From Flavobacterium channae (GTDB lineage Bacteria; Bacteroidota; Bacteroidia; Flavobacteriales; Flavobacteriaceae): a DNA stretch of 64,000 bases. Below, one piece after another: positions 36,759-45,348 of this stretch. The stretch is from the NCBI RefSeq assembly GCF_021172165.1, contig NZ_CP089096.1:1922001-1986000 (forward strand). The letters run 5' to 3'. The position numbers and the translations under genes were made by a program. The notes beneath the pieces were generated by a model that made no database searches, was not told where the DNA came from, and saw only the letters and a program-made list of their open reading frames with translations. Positions within the stretch are counted from its first letter, which is position 1, and each line of letters begins with the position of its first letter.

Positions 36759-37445
36759 TTAAGATTCAATATCACTATTTGAGTCTTCTAAGTTTATGAT
36801 TTTATTTTGGATGGCAAAGATTACCAATCCAGCCATATTCTTTGAGTTAGTTTTTAATAAAAGGTTGTTTCTATGACCATCGACTGTGCGAGCACTCAAG
36901 TTCATTTTTTCTCCAATTTCTGTTGAACTATATTGCTTACAGATTAACTCTAACACTTCCTTTTCGCGTTCAGTCAAGAAATTATCATCTAAAACAGTTT
37001 TCGAATTCGCATTTGAAAGCATGTTATGATGAATTACATCCATAACAATTTCGTTATAGTAAAATCCTTTTTGAGCGACTTCATTTACTGTTTTAATCAT
37101 ATCAACCGGAGAAGCATTCTTAACTAAATAAGAAGCTGCTCCCACATTAATCATATTCGCAATAAATGATTTTGTATTATAACTAGTTAGTGCTATAATT
37201 CTAATTCCTGGAAAATCTTTATGAATAAGTTTAGTTGCTTCAACACCATTTAATAATGGCATTTTCAAATCCATCATAATAATATCCGGAAGTTCAGATG
37301 TTGTTTTTAAATGTTCAATCAATTCACTTCCATTTGAAGCTTCAAAAATAATCTCAATATTTGGCTCTCTTTGCAATAAAAAGTATATCCCTTTACGGAA
37401 TAATTCTTCGTCATCAGCCAATATTATTTTAATCTTATTCTCCAT
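36759..37445 (-). CDS. NarL/LuxR-family response regulator
   Basis: The 228-residue protein has a receiver domain with acidic pocket 'ILADDEELFRKG' and phosphoacceptor Asp59 ('DIIMMDLKMP'), Thr/Ser and Lys switch residues ('IIALTSYNTKS', 'YLVKNASPVD'), and a C-terminal LuxR-type HTH (about 160-215, 'LTEREKEVLELICKQYSSTE', 'RTVDGHRNNLLLKTNSKN'). It is the last gene of a four-gene operon; its start overlaps the kinase stop by one base. The tandem GTA-N4-TAC sites about 0.9 kb upstream of its start on the other side are candidate targets. Confidence 0.93.
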   Translation of the reverse strand: MENKIKIILADDEELFRKGIYFLLQREPNIEIIFEASNGSELIEHLKTTSELPDIIMMDLKMPLLNGVEATKLIHKDFPGIRIIALTSYNTKSFIANMINVGAASYLVKNASPVDMIKTVNEVAQKGFYYNEIVMDVIHHNMLSNANSKTVLDDNFLTEREKEVLELICKQYSSTEIGEKMNLSARTVDGHRNNLLLKTNSKNMAGLVIFAIQNKIINLEDSNSDIES

Positions 37446-38239
37446 TAATTGAAATTAAATTCCATTTTTACTCCTTGGTTTGGTTTTGAAGTAAAACTAA
37501 AATTCCCTCCTAAGAAGTTAATTCTACTTTCTATGTTCTTCATTCCCAATCCTTTTTGATTTTCACTATCTGAACTATCAAAACCCAATCCATTATCAAC
37601 ATAGACACAGGTTTTTCGGTTTTCGAAAGTAGTAAAATGAATTGAAATTATAGTAGCTTTTCCATGACGTAACGAATTATTTAACAATTCTTGTAAAATT
37701 CTAAATATATGTAAGTGTTTTTCAACAGGATAGCTTTCAAAGTCGATACTATTCTCATACGAAACTTTAACACTTTTGGTACTATTGAACTCTTCAACAA
37801 GTTCTTCAATACCAGCATGTAAACCAAATTTCTCCAGAACAGGTGGTAATAAATCGTGAGCAATGCGTCTAGAATTTTCGAGAGCTTTTTGAGTTAACTC
37901 AATAATATTATTAGTTATTTCTAATTGCTCTGTTTCATTCAGATTAGGTGTTTTTAACAAATGGCTATTTAATGAAACTACATTTAGTTTTGAACTAATA
38001 TCATCATGCAGGTCTTGAGCAATTCTTTTGCGTTCTTCTTCTTGTGTAATTAGGATAGAATTTAACAACTCTTTTTGATGATCAATTTCTAAGTTTTTCT
38101 TGGCTACTTCTATTTGAACAATTTTTCTTCTAGAAAAATAGAAAAACAATATCAACACCAAAAACATGGATATAAAAGCCAGTAGTATAAAAAGTACCAC
38201 TTGAATTACTTCACTATTTTCTAAATTAAATGTGTTCAT
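37445..38239 (-). CDS. Sensor histidine kinase (HisKA_3 type)
   Basis: The 264-residue kinase has a single N-terminal transmembrane helix (about 12-36) and no recognisable sensor domain. A coiled segment follows, then the HisKA_3 dimerisation box with phosphoacceptor His78 ('RIAQDLHDDISSKLNVVSLN') and an HATPase_c domain with N box 'LQELLNNSLRHGKA' and 'GLGFDSSD...KGLGMKNIE'. Its partner is the overlapping LuxR-type regulator. As it lacks its own sensor domain, the polytopic protein encoded just upstream (14-nt overlap) may supply the sensing function. Confidence 0.92.
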   Translation of the reverse strand: MNTFNLENSEVIQVVLFILLAFISMFLVLILFFYFSRRKIVQIEVAKKNLEIDHQKELLNSILITQEEERKRIAQDLHDDISSKLNVVSLNSHLLKTPNLNETEQLEITNNIIELTQKALENSRRIAHDLLPPVLEKFGLHAGIEELVEEFNSTKSVKVSYENSIDFESYPVEKHLHIFRILQELLNNSLRHGKATIISIHFTTFENRKTCVYVDNGLGFDSSDSENQKGLGMKNIESRINFLGGNFSFTSKPNQGVKMEFNFN

Positions 38240-38861
38240 TTTTATTAAAATAAATTAATTTCCATTGATAAAAGAAAAATGCAAATTTTATATACTGAAG
38301 CGTAATATTCAAATCAACCATCATATCATTTAAATTATCTTCAATATCCAAAACAACATATAATTTGTATAATAAGAAAATAAAAGTACTTGTAAACAAA
38401 TAAAATAACAAACCAAGATTACTATAATAAAAATCTGATTTTTCCCCAAGATTATTATACAAATGCATACTTGAATAAATAATTAAAGGCATTGTTGTTA
38501 AGTATGTTTCTAAAAGATTATATTCTAAAAACAAATTAGGATCAATAAGATATCGTGATAATAAAAATATTGGAAGTACAATTAGTAATATATAAACTGT
38601 AAGTAATTGTGCTCTTGTTTTTAATAATAGGGAAAAAAAATAACTCAATATTACAAATTGGAACAATTCATAAAAATGATGCATAAAAACATTATAAATT
38701 CTGAACCAACTCCATAAGTTTGAACCAATAAAATCTATTAGAAGAACTCCCGATATATAAATAGCAAAAATCTTATAGGCTTTCCCATTCTTGAAAAAAC
38801 CTATAAGATAAAGTAAGCATAATATTGCTGATGTAAAATATAAATAATTTGAGTCTAACAA
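38226..38861 (-). CDS. Polytopic membrane protein, probable sensor partner of the kinase
   Basis: The 211-residue protein has six or seven predicted helices (e.g. 'YLYFTSAILCLLYLIGFF', 'AQLLTVYILLIVLPIFLLSR', 'LGLLFYLFTSTFIFLLYKLY'). No enzyme motif is visible. It overlaps the kinase gene by 14 nt and lies 2 nt after a small soluble protein gene, so all four genes form one operon. Sensing or relay is the most likely role (inference). Confidence 0.75.
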   Translation of the reverse strand: MLDSNYLYFTSAILCLLYLIGFFKNGKAYKIFAIYISGVLLIDFIGSNLWSWFRIYNVFMHHFYELFQFVILSYFFSLLLKTRAQLLTVYILLIVLPIFLLSRYLIDPNLFLEYNLLETYLTTMPLIIYSSMHLYNNLGEKSDFYYSNLGLLFYLFTSTFIFLLYKLYVVLDIEDNLNDMMVDLNITLQYIKFAFFFYQWKLIYFNKNEHI

Positions 38862-38863
38862 AA

Positions 38864-39172
38864 TTATGGCTTGTATAAAGGGCTTGTAGGATCACAATTT
38901 GGAGGACACGGTTTTGTAGAATCGTAAATTAAATTATTATTGTCAATCATATCGTTTCCGTTTACATCAACACCAACAAACATTAATTTTTGTGTTCCAG
39001 TTGAATCAACACCCATGTAGGCTCTAACATCAACAACTCCATCAGTTGCTAATAATTCTCTTAGAGCATCTCCAGGAATTAAATGACCTTTTGCTAAATC
39101 TTTTGGGGGGTTAGTTCTCCATGATGATGTCCATTCTTTAGCTTCATCGAGAGTAATTGTGTAATTTGGCAT
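38864..39172 (-). CDS. Small YDxTxPCPxxCD-type protein, first gene of the two-component operon
   Basis: The 102-residue protein has no signal peptide. It begins 'MPNYTITLDEAKEWTSSWRT', followed by 'KGHLIPGDALRELLATDGVV', 'VRAYMGVDSTGTQKLMFVGV', a calcium-loop-like DVNGNDMIDNNN, and ends 'YDSTKPCPPNCDPTSPLYKP'. I have seen this layout in multi-copy small proteins of Flavobacteriaceae; their function is unknown. Its place at the head of a kinase-regulator operon suggests that it provides or modifies the signal. A TACATTTA box lies upstream on the minus strand. Confidence 0.7.
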   Translation of the reverse strand: MPNYTITLDEAKEWTSSWRTNPPKDLAKGHLIPGDALRELLATDGVVDVRAYMGVDSTGTQKLMFVGVDVNGNDMIDNNNLIYDSTKPCPPNCDPTSPLYKP

Positions 39173-39224
39173 ATTGTATAATTTTTATAATTGAATTATA
39201 AATGTAATAAAAAAATTATAAAAA

Positions 39225-39245
39225 AAACAGGCCAAAAGCCTGTTT
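39225..39245 (-). terminator. dnaB terminator
   Basis: AAACAGGC (39225-39232) and GCCTGTTT (39238-39245) pair around CAAAA, and the minus strand ends in a T-run. It lies just after the dnaB stop. Confidence 0.85.
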
Positions 39246-39268
39246 AATATACTAAAATTATCTTTTTA

Positions 39269-40816
39269 TTAAAACGGAACATCCGAATCATCATCAAATG
39301 AATTCATTGTACTTCCAAAAGCTTCATTTGGTGTTGGTAAATTTGGTGTAATAAAAGGATTACTATCATCTAAATTCATTTTAGAAGGCAAAGCATCAAA
39401 AGGAGAACTGAAATCATCCAAATTATCGAACTTACCTAAACTTCCAACGAATTTTAATCGAATATTATCTAAACCACCATTTCTGTGTTTTGCTACAATA
39501 AACTCCGCTTGACCTTGTGTTGGAGAACGCTCTTCATCATCCCACTCGTCAATTTTATAATATTCCGGGCGGTAAATAAACGATACGATATCAGCATCTT
39601 GCTCAATCGCTCCAGATTCCCTTAAATCAGAAAGTAAAGGTCTTTTACTCGATCCACGTGTTTCAACTGCACGAGATAACTGAGAAAGTGCAATAACCGG
39701 AACATTTAACTCTTTTGCTAAAGCTTTTAAGTTACGAGAAATGGTCGAAATTTCTTGCTCACGATTTCCGCCACCTTTACCATTTCCACCAGCTGTCATC
39801 AACTGAAGGTAATCAATTACAATCATTTTAATTCCGTATTGCGAAGCCAAACGTCTAGCCTTTGCACGTAAATCAAAAATGGATAGCGATGGTGTATCAT
39901 CGATATAAAGTGGTGCTTTTTCTAAATCTTTTACTTTAATAGAAAGCTGTTCCCACTCGTGTTTTTCTAACTTTCCAGTTCTTAGTTTTTCAGAAGACAA
40001 ACCTGTTTCGGAAGAAATCAAACGTGTAATTAACTGTACTGATGACATCTCAAGAGAGAAAAACGCAACTGGAGCTCCATAATCAATTGCCATATTTCGA
40101 GCCATTGATAAGGTAAAAGCTGTTTTACCCATACCAGGACGAGCTGCAACAATAATTAAATCGGATGGTTGCCAACCAGAAGTTAACTTATCTAAGTTGT
40201 GAAAACCTGTTGGAATTCCACTTAAACCTTCTTTACCTGCAATTTCTTCGATTCGCTTTTTTGCTTGAATTACCAAACTTTGAGCCGTTTCAGAGCTACG
40301 CTTGATATTTCCTTGCGTTACTTCGTATAATTTAGATTCGGCTTTATCTAACAAATCAAAAACATCAGTCGATTCATCATATGATTCTTCAATAATTTCA
40401 CTTGAAATTTTTATCAAACTTCTTTGTATGAATTTTTGCAGAATAATACGTGAGTGAAACTCAATGTGAGCCGAAGACGATATCTTTTGTGTAAGCTGAA
40501 TTAGATAAAAATCCCCACCAGATAAGTCTAATTTGCCGTTTTTCTTAAGTTGGGCAGAAACAGTTAATAAGTCGATAGGCTGAGTTTCATTGAACAACTG
40601 AACAATCGCCTCAAAAATGTACTTATGAGCGTCTTTATAAAAGGCATCTGGTTGCAAAATATCAATTACTTCATCAACCCCTTTTTTATCAATCATCATG
40701 GCGCCAAGTACAGCTTCTTCAAGGTCTAGCGCTTGAGGAGGTAGTTTTCCTTTTTCCAAATTGATAATTGTAGTTTTATCTACTTTTATCGGGTTTATAT
40801 TTCTGACATTTTCCAT
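39269..40816 (-). CDS. dnaB: Replicative DNA helicase DnaB
   Basis: The hexameric 5'-3' helicase of the replication fork. The 515-residue protein has the N-terminal primase-interacting domain ('LPPQALDLEEAVLGAMMIDK', 30-130) and a RecA-like C-terminal domain with Walker A 'AARPGMGKTAFTLSMARN' (about 229-246), Walker B 'IKMIVIDYLQLM', and 'LSQLSRAVETRGSSKRPLLS'. No intein is present. The gene is monocistronic, upstream of a clear terminator. Confidence 0.97.
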   Translation of the reverse strand: MENVRNINPIKVDKTTIINLEKGKLPPQALDLEEAVLGAMMIDKKGVDEVIDILQPDAFYKDAHKYIFEAIVQLFNETQPIDLLTVSAQLKKNGKLDLSGGDFYLIQLTQKISSSAHIEFHSRIILQKFIQRSLIKISSEIIEESYDESTDVFDLLDKAESKLYEVTQGNIKRSSETAQSLVIQAKKRIEEIAGKEGLSGIPTGFHNLDKLTSGWQPSDLIIVAARPGMGKTAFTLSMARNMAIDYGAPVAFFSLEMSSVQLITRLISSETGLSSEKLRTGKLEKHEWEQLSIKVKDLEKAPLYIDDTPSLSIFDLRAKARRLASQYGIKMIVIDYLQLMTAGGNGKGGGNREQEISTISRNLKALAKELNVPVIALSQLSRAVETRGSSKRPLLSDLRESGAIEQDADIVSFIYRPEYYKIDEWDDEERSPTQGQAEFIVAKHRNGGLDNIRLKFVGSLGKFDNLDDFSSPFDALPSKMNLDDSNPFITPNLPTPNEAFGSTMNSFDDDSDVPF

Positions 40817-40901
40817 ATTGCGAAGTTAACCAAAATTTATAAAAATTCCTTTTGAGTTCTTAATAGCATAGTGTTAATAACTCAAAAATAATGTTGATAA
40901 G

Positions 40902-40932
40902 CCAAAAAAAATCCGAAACTTAATGCTCCGGA
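40902..40932 (-). terminator. accA terminator
   Basis: AAAAAAATCCG and CGGATTTTTTT pair around a loop of about 12 nt, directly after the accA stop on the minus strand. Confidence 0.8.
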
Positions 40933-40959
40933 TTTTTTTTATTATTTAAAAATAAGTGG

Positions 40960-41913
40960 TTATTGTTTGAATTCACCCATTTTACTGTATTTATCCATTC
41001 GCTGTACAACTAAATCTTTTGTTGATAAATCTTTTAACTCATTAAAAGCTTTAGTTACATATTCAGCTACTGATTTAAATGTGGTTTCTTTGTCATAGTG
41101 AGCGCCACCAAGCGGTTCTGGGATAATATCGTCGATTAAGTTTTGTTTTTTCATATCGAACGATGTTAATTTTAATGCTTCAGCAGCTTGCTCTTTGTAT
41201 TCCCAACTTCTCCATAAAATAGAAGAACAAGATTCAGGAGAAATTACAGAATACCATGTATTTTCTAACATGTATACGCGATCTCCTACTCCAATTCCTA
41301 ATGCTCCTCCAGAAGCACCTTCTCCAATAATTACAGAAATAATAGGAGTTTTTAAACGAGCCATTTCAAAAATATTTCTTGCAATTGCCTCACCTTGCCC
41401 TCTTTCTTCTGCTTCTAATCCAGGATAAGCTCCAGGAGTATCAATAAGCGTTAAAACAGGAATATTAAATTTTTCAGCCATTTTCATCAAACGTAAAGCT
41501 TTACGATATCCTTCAGGATTAGCCATCCCAAAGTTTCTGTATTGACGCATTTTAGTATTAATACCTTTTTGCTGACCAATAATCATAAACGATTGTCCGT
41601 TGATTTGACCTAAACCTCCAACCATGGCTTTATCATCTTTGAAATTTCTATCACCAAATAATTCTAAAAAAGTACCATTTGTTAAATTTGTGATATACTC
41701 TAACGTATAAGGACGATTTGGATGACGCGATAATTGAACGCGTTGCCAAGCTGTAAGATTTTTGTATATTTTTTTCTTAGTTTCTTCTAATTTCTTCTCA
41801 ATTTGCTTGCATGTATTAGACACATCTACGTCTGATTCTTGACCAATAATTTGACATTTATCTAATTGGTCTTCAAGCTCTTTAATTGGTAATTCAAAAT
41901 CTAAATATTCCAT
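40960..41913 (-). CDS. accA: Acetyl-CoA carboxylase carboxyltransferase subunit alpha
   Basis: With AccD this transfers the carboxyl group from biotin to acetyl-CoA in the first step of fatty acid synthesis. I start at the ATG at 41913 ('[20 protein letters not shown]', 317 residues). The longer frame from 41964 would begin upstream of the promoter box at 41947-41954. The crotonase-like core is typical: '[11 protein letters not shown]', '[20 protein letters not shown]', '[20 protein letters not shown]', '[20 protein letters not shown]' and '[13 protein letters not shown]'. The gene is monocistronic. Confidence 0.96.
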   Translation of the reverse strand: MEYLDFELPIKELEDQLDKCQIIGQESDVDVSNTCKQIEKKLEETKKKIYKNLTAWQRVQLSRHPNRPYTLEYITNLTNGTFLELFGDRNFKDDKAMVGGLGQINGQSFMIIGQQKGINTKMRQYRNFGMANPEGYRKALRLMKMAEKFNIPVLTLIDTPGAYPGLEAEERGQGEAIARNIFEMARLKTPIISVIIGEGASGGALGIGVGDRVYMLENTWYSVISPESCSSILWRSWEYKEQAAEALKLTSFDMKKQNLIDDIIPEPLGGAHYDKETTFKSVAEYVTKAFNELKDLSTKDLVVQRMDKYSKMGEFKQ

Positions 41914-41946
41914 AAATCGGTTTATTAGGGTTTGTGTTTGTTGTGA

Positions 41947-41954
41947 CAAAGATA
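41947..41954 (-). promoter_or_regulatory. accA -7 promoter element
   Basis: The minus strand reads TATCTTTG, an exact match, 33 nt before the ATG at 41913. It rules out the upstream start at 41964. Confidence 0.65.
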
Positions 41955-41985
41955 AAATTTTCAATTAACAATAGTAAACTAATCG

Positions 41986-42873
41986 TTAATTAGTTGCTAC
42001 TTTTTTATAACTTTTTACAATTCCGTTAGCAATAACAGTAGCTAAAATTATCAAAGCTCCTATATAAAATAAGGGCGACATTTCTTCGGTATCATCAAAA
42101 ATTAATAAGGCTAAAATGATTCCGTAGATAGGTTCTAGATTGATTGTCAGCATAACAGTAAACGGACTCAAAAATTTCATCACTTTTACTGAAGCTGAAA
42201 AAGCATAAGCTGTACAAATAGATGACAATAAAAATAACCAGATTAAATCGTTAACTGAGATACTAAAAAATGCTGGTGTAAAACTTCCTGTAAAAAACAA
42301 ATACAAACTTAAAAAGAATACGCCACTTGATAATTCGTACAAAGAAATAATATTTGGATCGTATTCTTTCGCATATTTCCCATTTATCACAGAAAATAAT
42401 GCAGATAAAAAGGCAGACGTTACTGCAAGATAAATTCCAGCTTTAAATTTGGTTTCTACATTAAATATGATTCCTAAACCAACAATTACAATTACTCCAA
42501 AAAGCAATTCGTACCAAATTATCTTTCGCTTGTAAAAAATGGGTTCTAAAATAGAGGCAAAAAAAGCGCCTGTAGACAAACATGCTAATGTAATAGAAAC
42601 GTTAGAAACCTTTATAGCTTGATAAAACGTGAGCCAATGTACTGCTATAATAATTCCGGCAACAACAAAGCCAACAAAAATATTAAACGGAACTTTTGCT
42701 TTTTCTTTATTCAACAACACTACAACCGTCATGATTGATGAAGCAAATACCATACGATACCAAACTAAATCTAAAGCTTGTAATGAAATTAACTTACCAA
42801 GTATGGCAGTAAATCCCCAAATAAAAACAATTACGTGAAGATGTAAGTAGCTTTTTAAATTATCGTTTTGCAT
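41986..42873 (-). CDS. EamA/DMT-family transporter
   Basis: The 295-residue membrane protein has ten predicted helices in two EamA halves ('HLHVIVFIWGFTAILGKLIS', 'LGIIFNVETKFKAGIYLAVT', 'FLLSSICTAYAFSASVKVMK'). It is a member of the drug/metabolite transporter superfamily; the substrate is unknown. It overlaps the LptF/LptG-type gene by 14 nt, so it is translated from the same message as tgt and lptF/G. Confidence 0.85.
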   Translation of the reverse strand: MQNDNLKSYLHLHVIVFIWGFTAILGKLISLQALDLVWYRMVFASSIMTVVVLLNKEKAKVPFNIFVGFVVAGIIIAVHWLTFYQAIKVSNVSITLACLSTGAFFASILEPIFYKRKIIWYELLFGVIVIVGLGIIFNVETKFKAGIYLAVTSAFLSALFSVINGKYAKEYDPNIISLYELSSGVFFLSLYLFFTGSFTPAFFSISVNDLIWLFLLSSICTAYAFSASVKVMKFLSPFTVMLTINLEPIYGIILALLIFDDTEEMSPLFYIGALIILATVIANGIVKSYKKVATN

Positions 42874-43948
42874 TGCGAAGTAAGTAAGCTGCTAAAATTC
42901 CAAAAACTAAATTAGGAAGCCAAACTGCTAAGAATGGAGGAATACTCGATTTTTCAGCTAAAGTTCCGAAAACCTTATCAAAGAAAATAAACGTAAAAGC
43001 AATAACAATTCCAATCGCTAAATTTATTCCCATTCCTCCTCTGCGTTTCATTGAAGAAACAGCTACGGCAATAATCGTCAAAATAAAAGCTGAAATTGGT
43101 AAACTAAACTTTTTATAAAAAACTACCAAATACGTATTTATGTTTGCATTTCCACGAGCTCTTTCTTTATTAATGAACGAATTCAGTTCACCAATCGTCA
43201 TGGTTTCGGCAATATAAACTACTGGAGTTAAATCATCTGGTTCAAAATTGTATGCAACTTCATTTTTATCAATTGATCTTATAATATCATCCGTTACACC
43301 TACAATTCGTTGATTATATCCATAAAGTTCATACTTTTTGGTTTTCTCATCATAATGAATTCTATTTGCTGTTACTTTTTCAACCAATACGTTATCTTCA
43401 AATTTCTCAAAAGTAAAGCTGAAACCTGTTTGTGATAAATAATTGTAATTGCTTACATAAATATTCTCCTCAAGCTTTCCATCTTTTTTAATTTGTCTAA
43501 AAATATCCGCTGTTTCTCTAGTTTGCGAATTCCCTTTTAAATTTTGGTATCTAAAATCGTTAAAACCTTTACTTGCTTTTGGCACCAAAAAGAATCCCAT
43601 TAATAACGCAAAAATGGAAACAATTACAGCTCCATACATAAATGGTCTTAAAAATCGATAGAAAGAAATTCCCGAACTCAAAATCGCAATAATCTCAGTA
43701 TTGTTGGCCAACTTTGAAGTAAACCAAATAATGGATAAGAATAAAAATATTGGGAATAACAAATTGGCAAAATACACTGTAAAATCTCCATAGTAAACCA
43801 AAATATCTACAAATGGAATTTTCTTTTCAATCATTTTGTTGACTTTCTCCGAAACATCAATTGTAATTCCAATAGGAATAAACATAATCAACATCACCGA
43901 AAAAGTGACTAAATAGCGCTTTAAAATGTACTTATCTATTATTCTCAT
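42860..43948 (-). CDS. LptF/LptG-family permease
   Basis: The 362-residue protein has about three helices at each end and a large periplasmic jellyroll domain between them, the YjgP/YjgQ layout. It starts 'MRIIDKYILKRYLVTFSVML' with 'TIDVSEKV' and contains 'ELNSFINKERARGNANINTY', typical of LptF/G. The pair forms the LPS-extracting ABC transporter with LptB. Which of the two this is cannot be told from the window. The gene is preceded by a word-array repeat and followed by an overlapping EamA gene. Confidence 0.85.
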   Translation of the reverse strand: MRIIDKYILKRYLVTFSVMLIMFIPIGITIDVSEKVNKMIEKKIPFVDILVYYGDFTVYFANLLFPIFLFLSIIWFTSKLANNTEIIAILSSGISFYRFLRPFMYGAVIVSIFALLMGFFLVPKASKGFNDFRYQNLKGNSQTRETADIFRQIKKDGKLEENIYVSNYNYLSQTGFSFTFEKFEDNVLVEKVTANRIHYDEKTKKYELYGYNQRIVGVTDDIIRSIDKNEVAYNFEPDDLTPVVYIAETMTIGELNSFINKERARGNANINTYLVVFYKKFSLPISAFILTIIAVAVSSMKRRGGMGINLAIGIVIAFTFIFFDKVFGTLAEKSSIPPFLAVWLPNLVFGILAAYLLRNAKR

Positions 43949-43951
43949 CTT

Positions 43952-44048
43952 GCAAGAGTAAAGAGAATAGAAAAAAGATTAAAGACAATTTTGCTTAAAC
44001 CAAATCTTAAATTGCCTTCTTTGTTCTATATTCTCAGTTCTATATTCT
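43952..44048. repeat. Word-array hairpin between tgt and lptF/G
   Basis: The words AGAGTAAAGAGAATAGAAAA and AGATTAAAGACAA on the left are roughly complementary to TTCTTTGTTCTATATTCTCA and GTTCTATATTCTTA on the right. A long imperfect hairpin results, filling the whole spacer. Confidence 0.6.
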
Positions 44049-44052
44049 TATT

Positions 44053-45183
44053 TTATAATCGTTGACTCATTTGAACCACCATTCTATCTTTCCACTCTCT
44101 AAAAGTTCCTGCCAGAATTTGTTTTCTTGCTTCACGAACCAACCACATATAAAATCCTAAATTATGAATAGTAGCAATTTGTTTTCCTAAAAACTCATTT
44201 GAAGCAAACAAGTGACGTAAATACGCTTTTGAATATTCTGTATCTACCCAAGTATGTCCCATTTCGTCAATTGGAGAAAAATCGGCTTCCCATTTTTTAT
44301 TTTTGATATTAATAGAACCATTAGCTGTAAACAACATACCATTTCTTGCATTACGAGTTGGCATTACACAGTCGAACATGTCAATTCCTAACGCGATATT
44401 CTCTAAAATATTGATAGGCGTTCCTACACCCATTAAATATCTTGGTTTATCTTCTGGAAGAATTGCCGTAACAACTTCTGTCATTGCATACATTTCTTCT
44501 GCTGGTTCTCCTACTGATAATCCTCCAATAGCATTTCCTTGAGCACCTGCATTTGCAATATATTCAGCTGATTGTTGTCTTAAATCTTTATAAGTACTTC
44601 CTTGAACAATTGGAAAAAATGTTTGTTCATACCCATATTTAAAAGGTAATTTTTCCAAATGGTTGATACAACGGTCTAACCAACGATGTGTCATGTGCAT
44701 CGAACGTTTTGCATAACGATAATCACATGGATACGGCGTACATTCGTCGAATGCCATAATAATATCGGCACCAATAGTACGTTGGATTTCCATTACATTT
44801 TCTGGCGAAAAGAAATGATACGATCCGTCGATGTGTGATTTGAACTTTACACCTTCTTCTTTAATTTTTCTATTGGAAGACAAAGAATACACTTGGTATC
44901 CACCAGAATCGGTTAAAATATTTCTATCCCAATTCATGAATTTGTGCAATCCACCTGCTTTTTCTAAAATATCAGTTTGCGGACGAAGGTATAAATGGTA
45001 TGTATTCCCTAATATAATATCAGGATTAATATCGTCTTTTAATTCTCTTTGGTGAACTCCTTTAACAGAAGCTACCGTTCCTACAGGCATAAAAATTGGA
45101 GTTTCAATCACACCATGATCTGTTGTGACAACACCTGCTCTTGCTTGACTTTTTGGGTCTTTCTTTAATAAATCAAACTTCAT
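44053..45183 (-). CDS. tgt: tRNA guanosine(34) transglycosylase, lacking the usual zinc-binding cysteines
   Basis: Tgt swaps guanine 34 of Asp, Asn, His and Tyr tRNAs for preQ1. The 376-residue TIM-barrel has the substrate residues 'LTDSGGYQVYS' (92-97), 'MAFDECTPYP', 'GGLSVGEP' (220-227) and the nucleophile region 'DMFDCVMPTRNARNG' (Asp271). The zinc site CxCxxC of most Tgts is absent: residues 304-316 read 'PIDEMGHTWVDTE', though His340 in 'IHNLGFYMWL' is kept. The Bacteroidota form commonly lacks these cysteines (from memory). It leads a tgt-lptF/G-EamA transcript. Confidence 0.94.
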   Translation of the reverse strand: MKFDLLKKDPKSQARAGVVTTDHGVIETPIFMPVGTVASVKGVHQRELKDDINPDIILGNTYHLYLRPQTDILEKAGGLHKFMNWDRNILTDSGGYQVYSLSSNRKIKEEGVKFKSHIDGSYHFFSPENVMEIQRTIGADIIMAFDECTPYPCDYRYAKRSMHMTHRWLDRCINHLEKLPFKYGYEQTFFPIVQGSTYKDLRQQSAEYIANAGAQGNAIGGLSVGEPAEEMYAMTEVVTAILPEDKPRYLMGVGTPINILENIALGIDMFDCVMPTRNARNGMLFTANGSINIKNKKWEADFSPIDEMGHTWVDTEYSKAYLRHLFASNEFLGKQIATIHNLGFYMWLVREARKQILAGTFREWKDRMVVQMSQRL

Positions 45184-45202
45184 ATTGTGCTTTTACGAAC
45201 CG

Positions 45203-45210
45203 CAAAGATA
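45203..45210 (-). promoter_or_regulatory. tgt -7 promoter element
   Basis: The minus strand reads TATCTTTG 20 nt before the tgt ATG. The -33 region is occupied by the repeat array at 45213-45247. Confidence 0.65.
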
Positions 45211-45212
45211 AT

Positions 45213-45247
45213 TTATTTTAGATTTTAGAATTTAGATTTTAGAATTA
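45213..45247. repeat. Word array of TTAGATTTTAGAA units upstream of tgt
   Basis: TTTTAGATTTTAGAATTTAG is followed by the same words again. The array abuts the tgt -7 box, as the ACTTCTA array does at mnmE. Confidence 0.6.
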
Positions 45248-45312
45248 TTTATGATTAACACTGATTATTAATAACTTCTCTTAAAATGATTTGTAACACC
45301 AAAAAATAAAAT

Positions 45313-45320
45313 TACTTTTG
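45313..45320 (+). promoter_or_regulatory. Transketolase -7 promoter element
   Basis: TACTTTTG matches exactly, 29 nt before the ATG at 45349. Confidence 0.6.
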
Positions 45321-45348
45321 CAATTAATTAACTTATATACATTTTATA

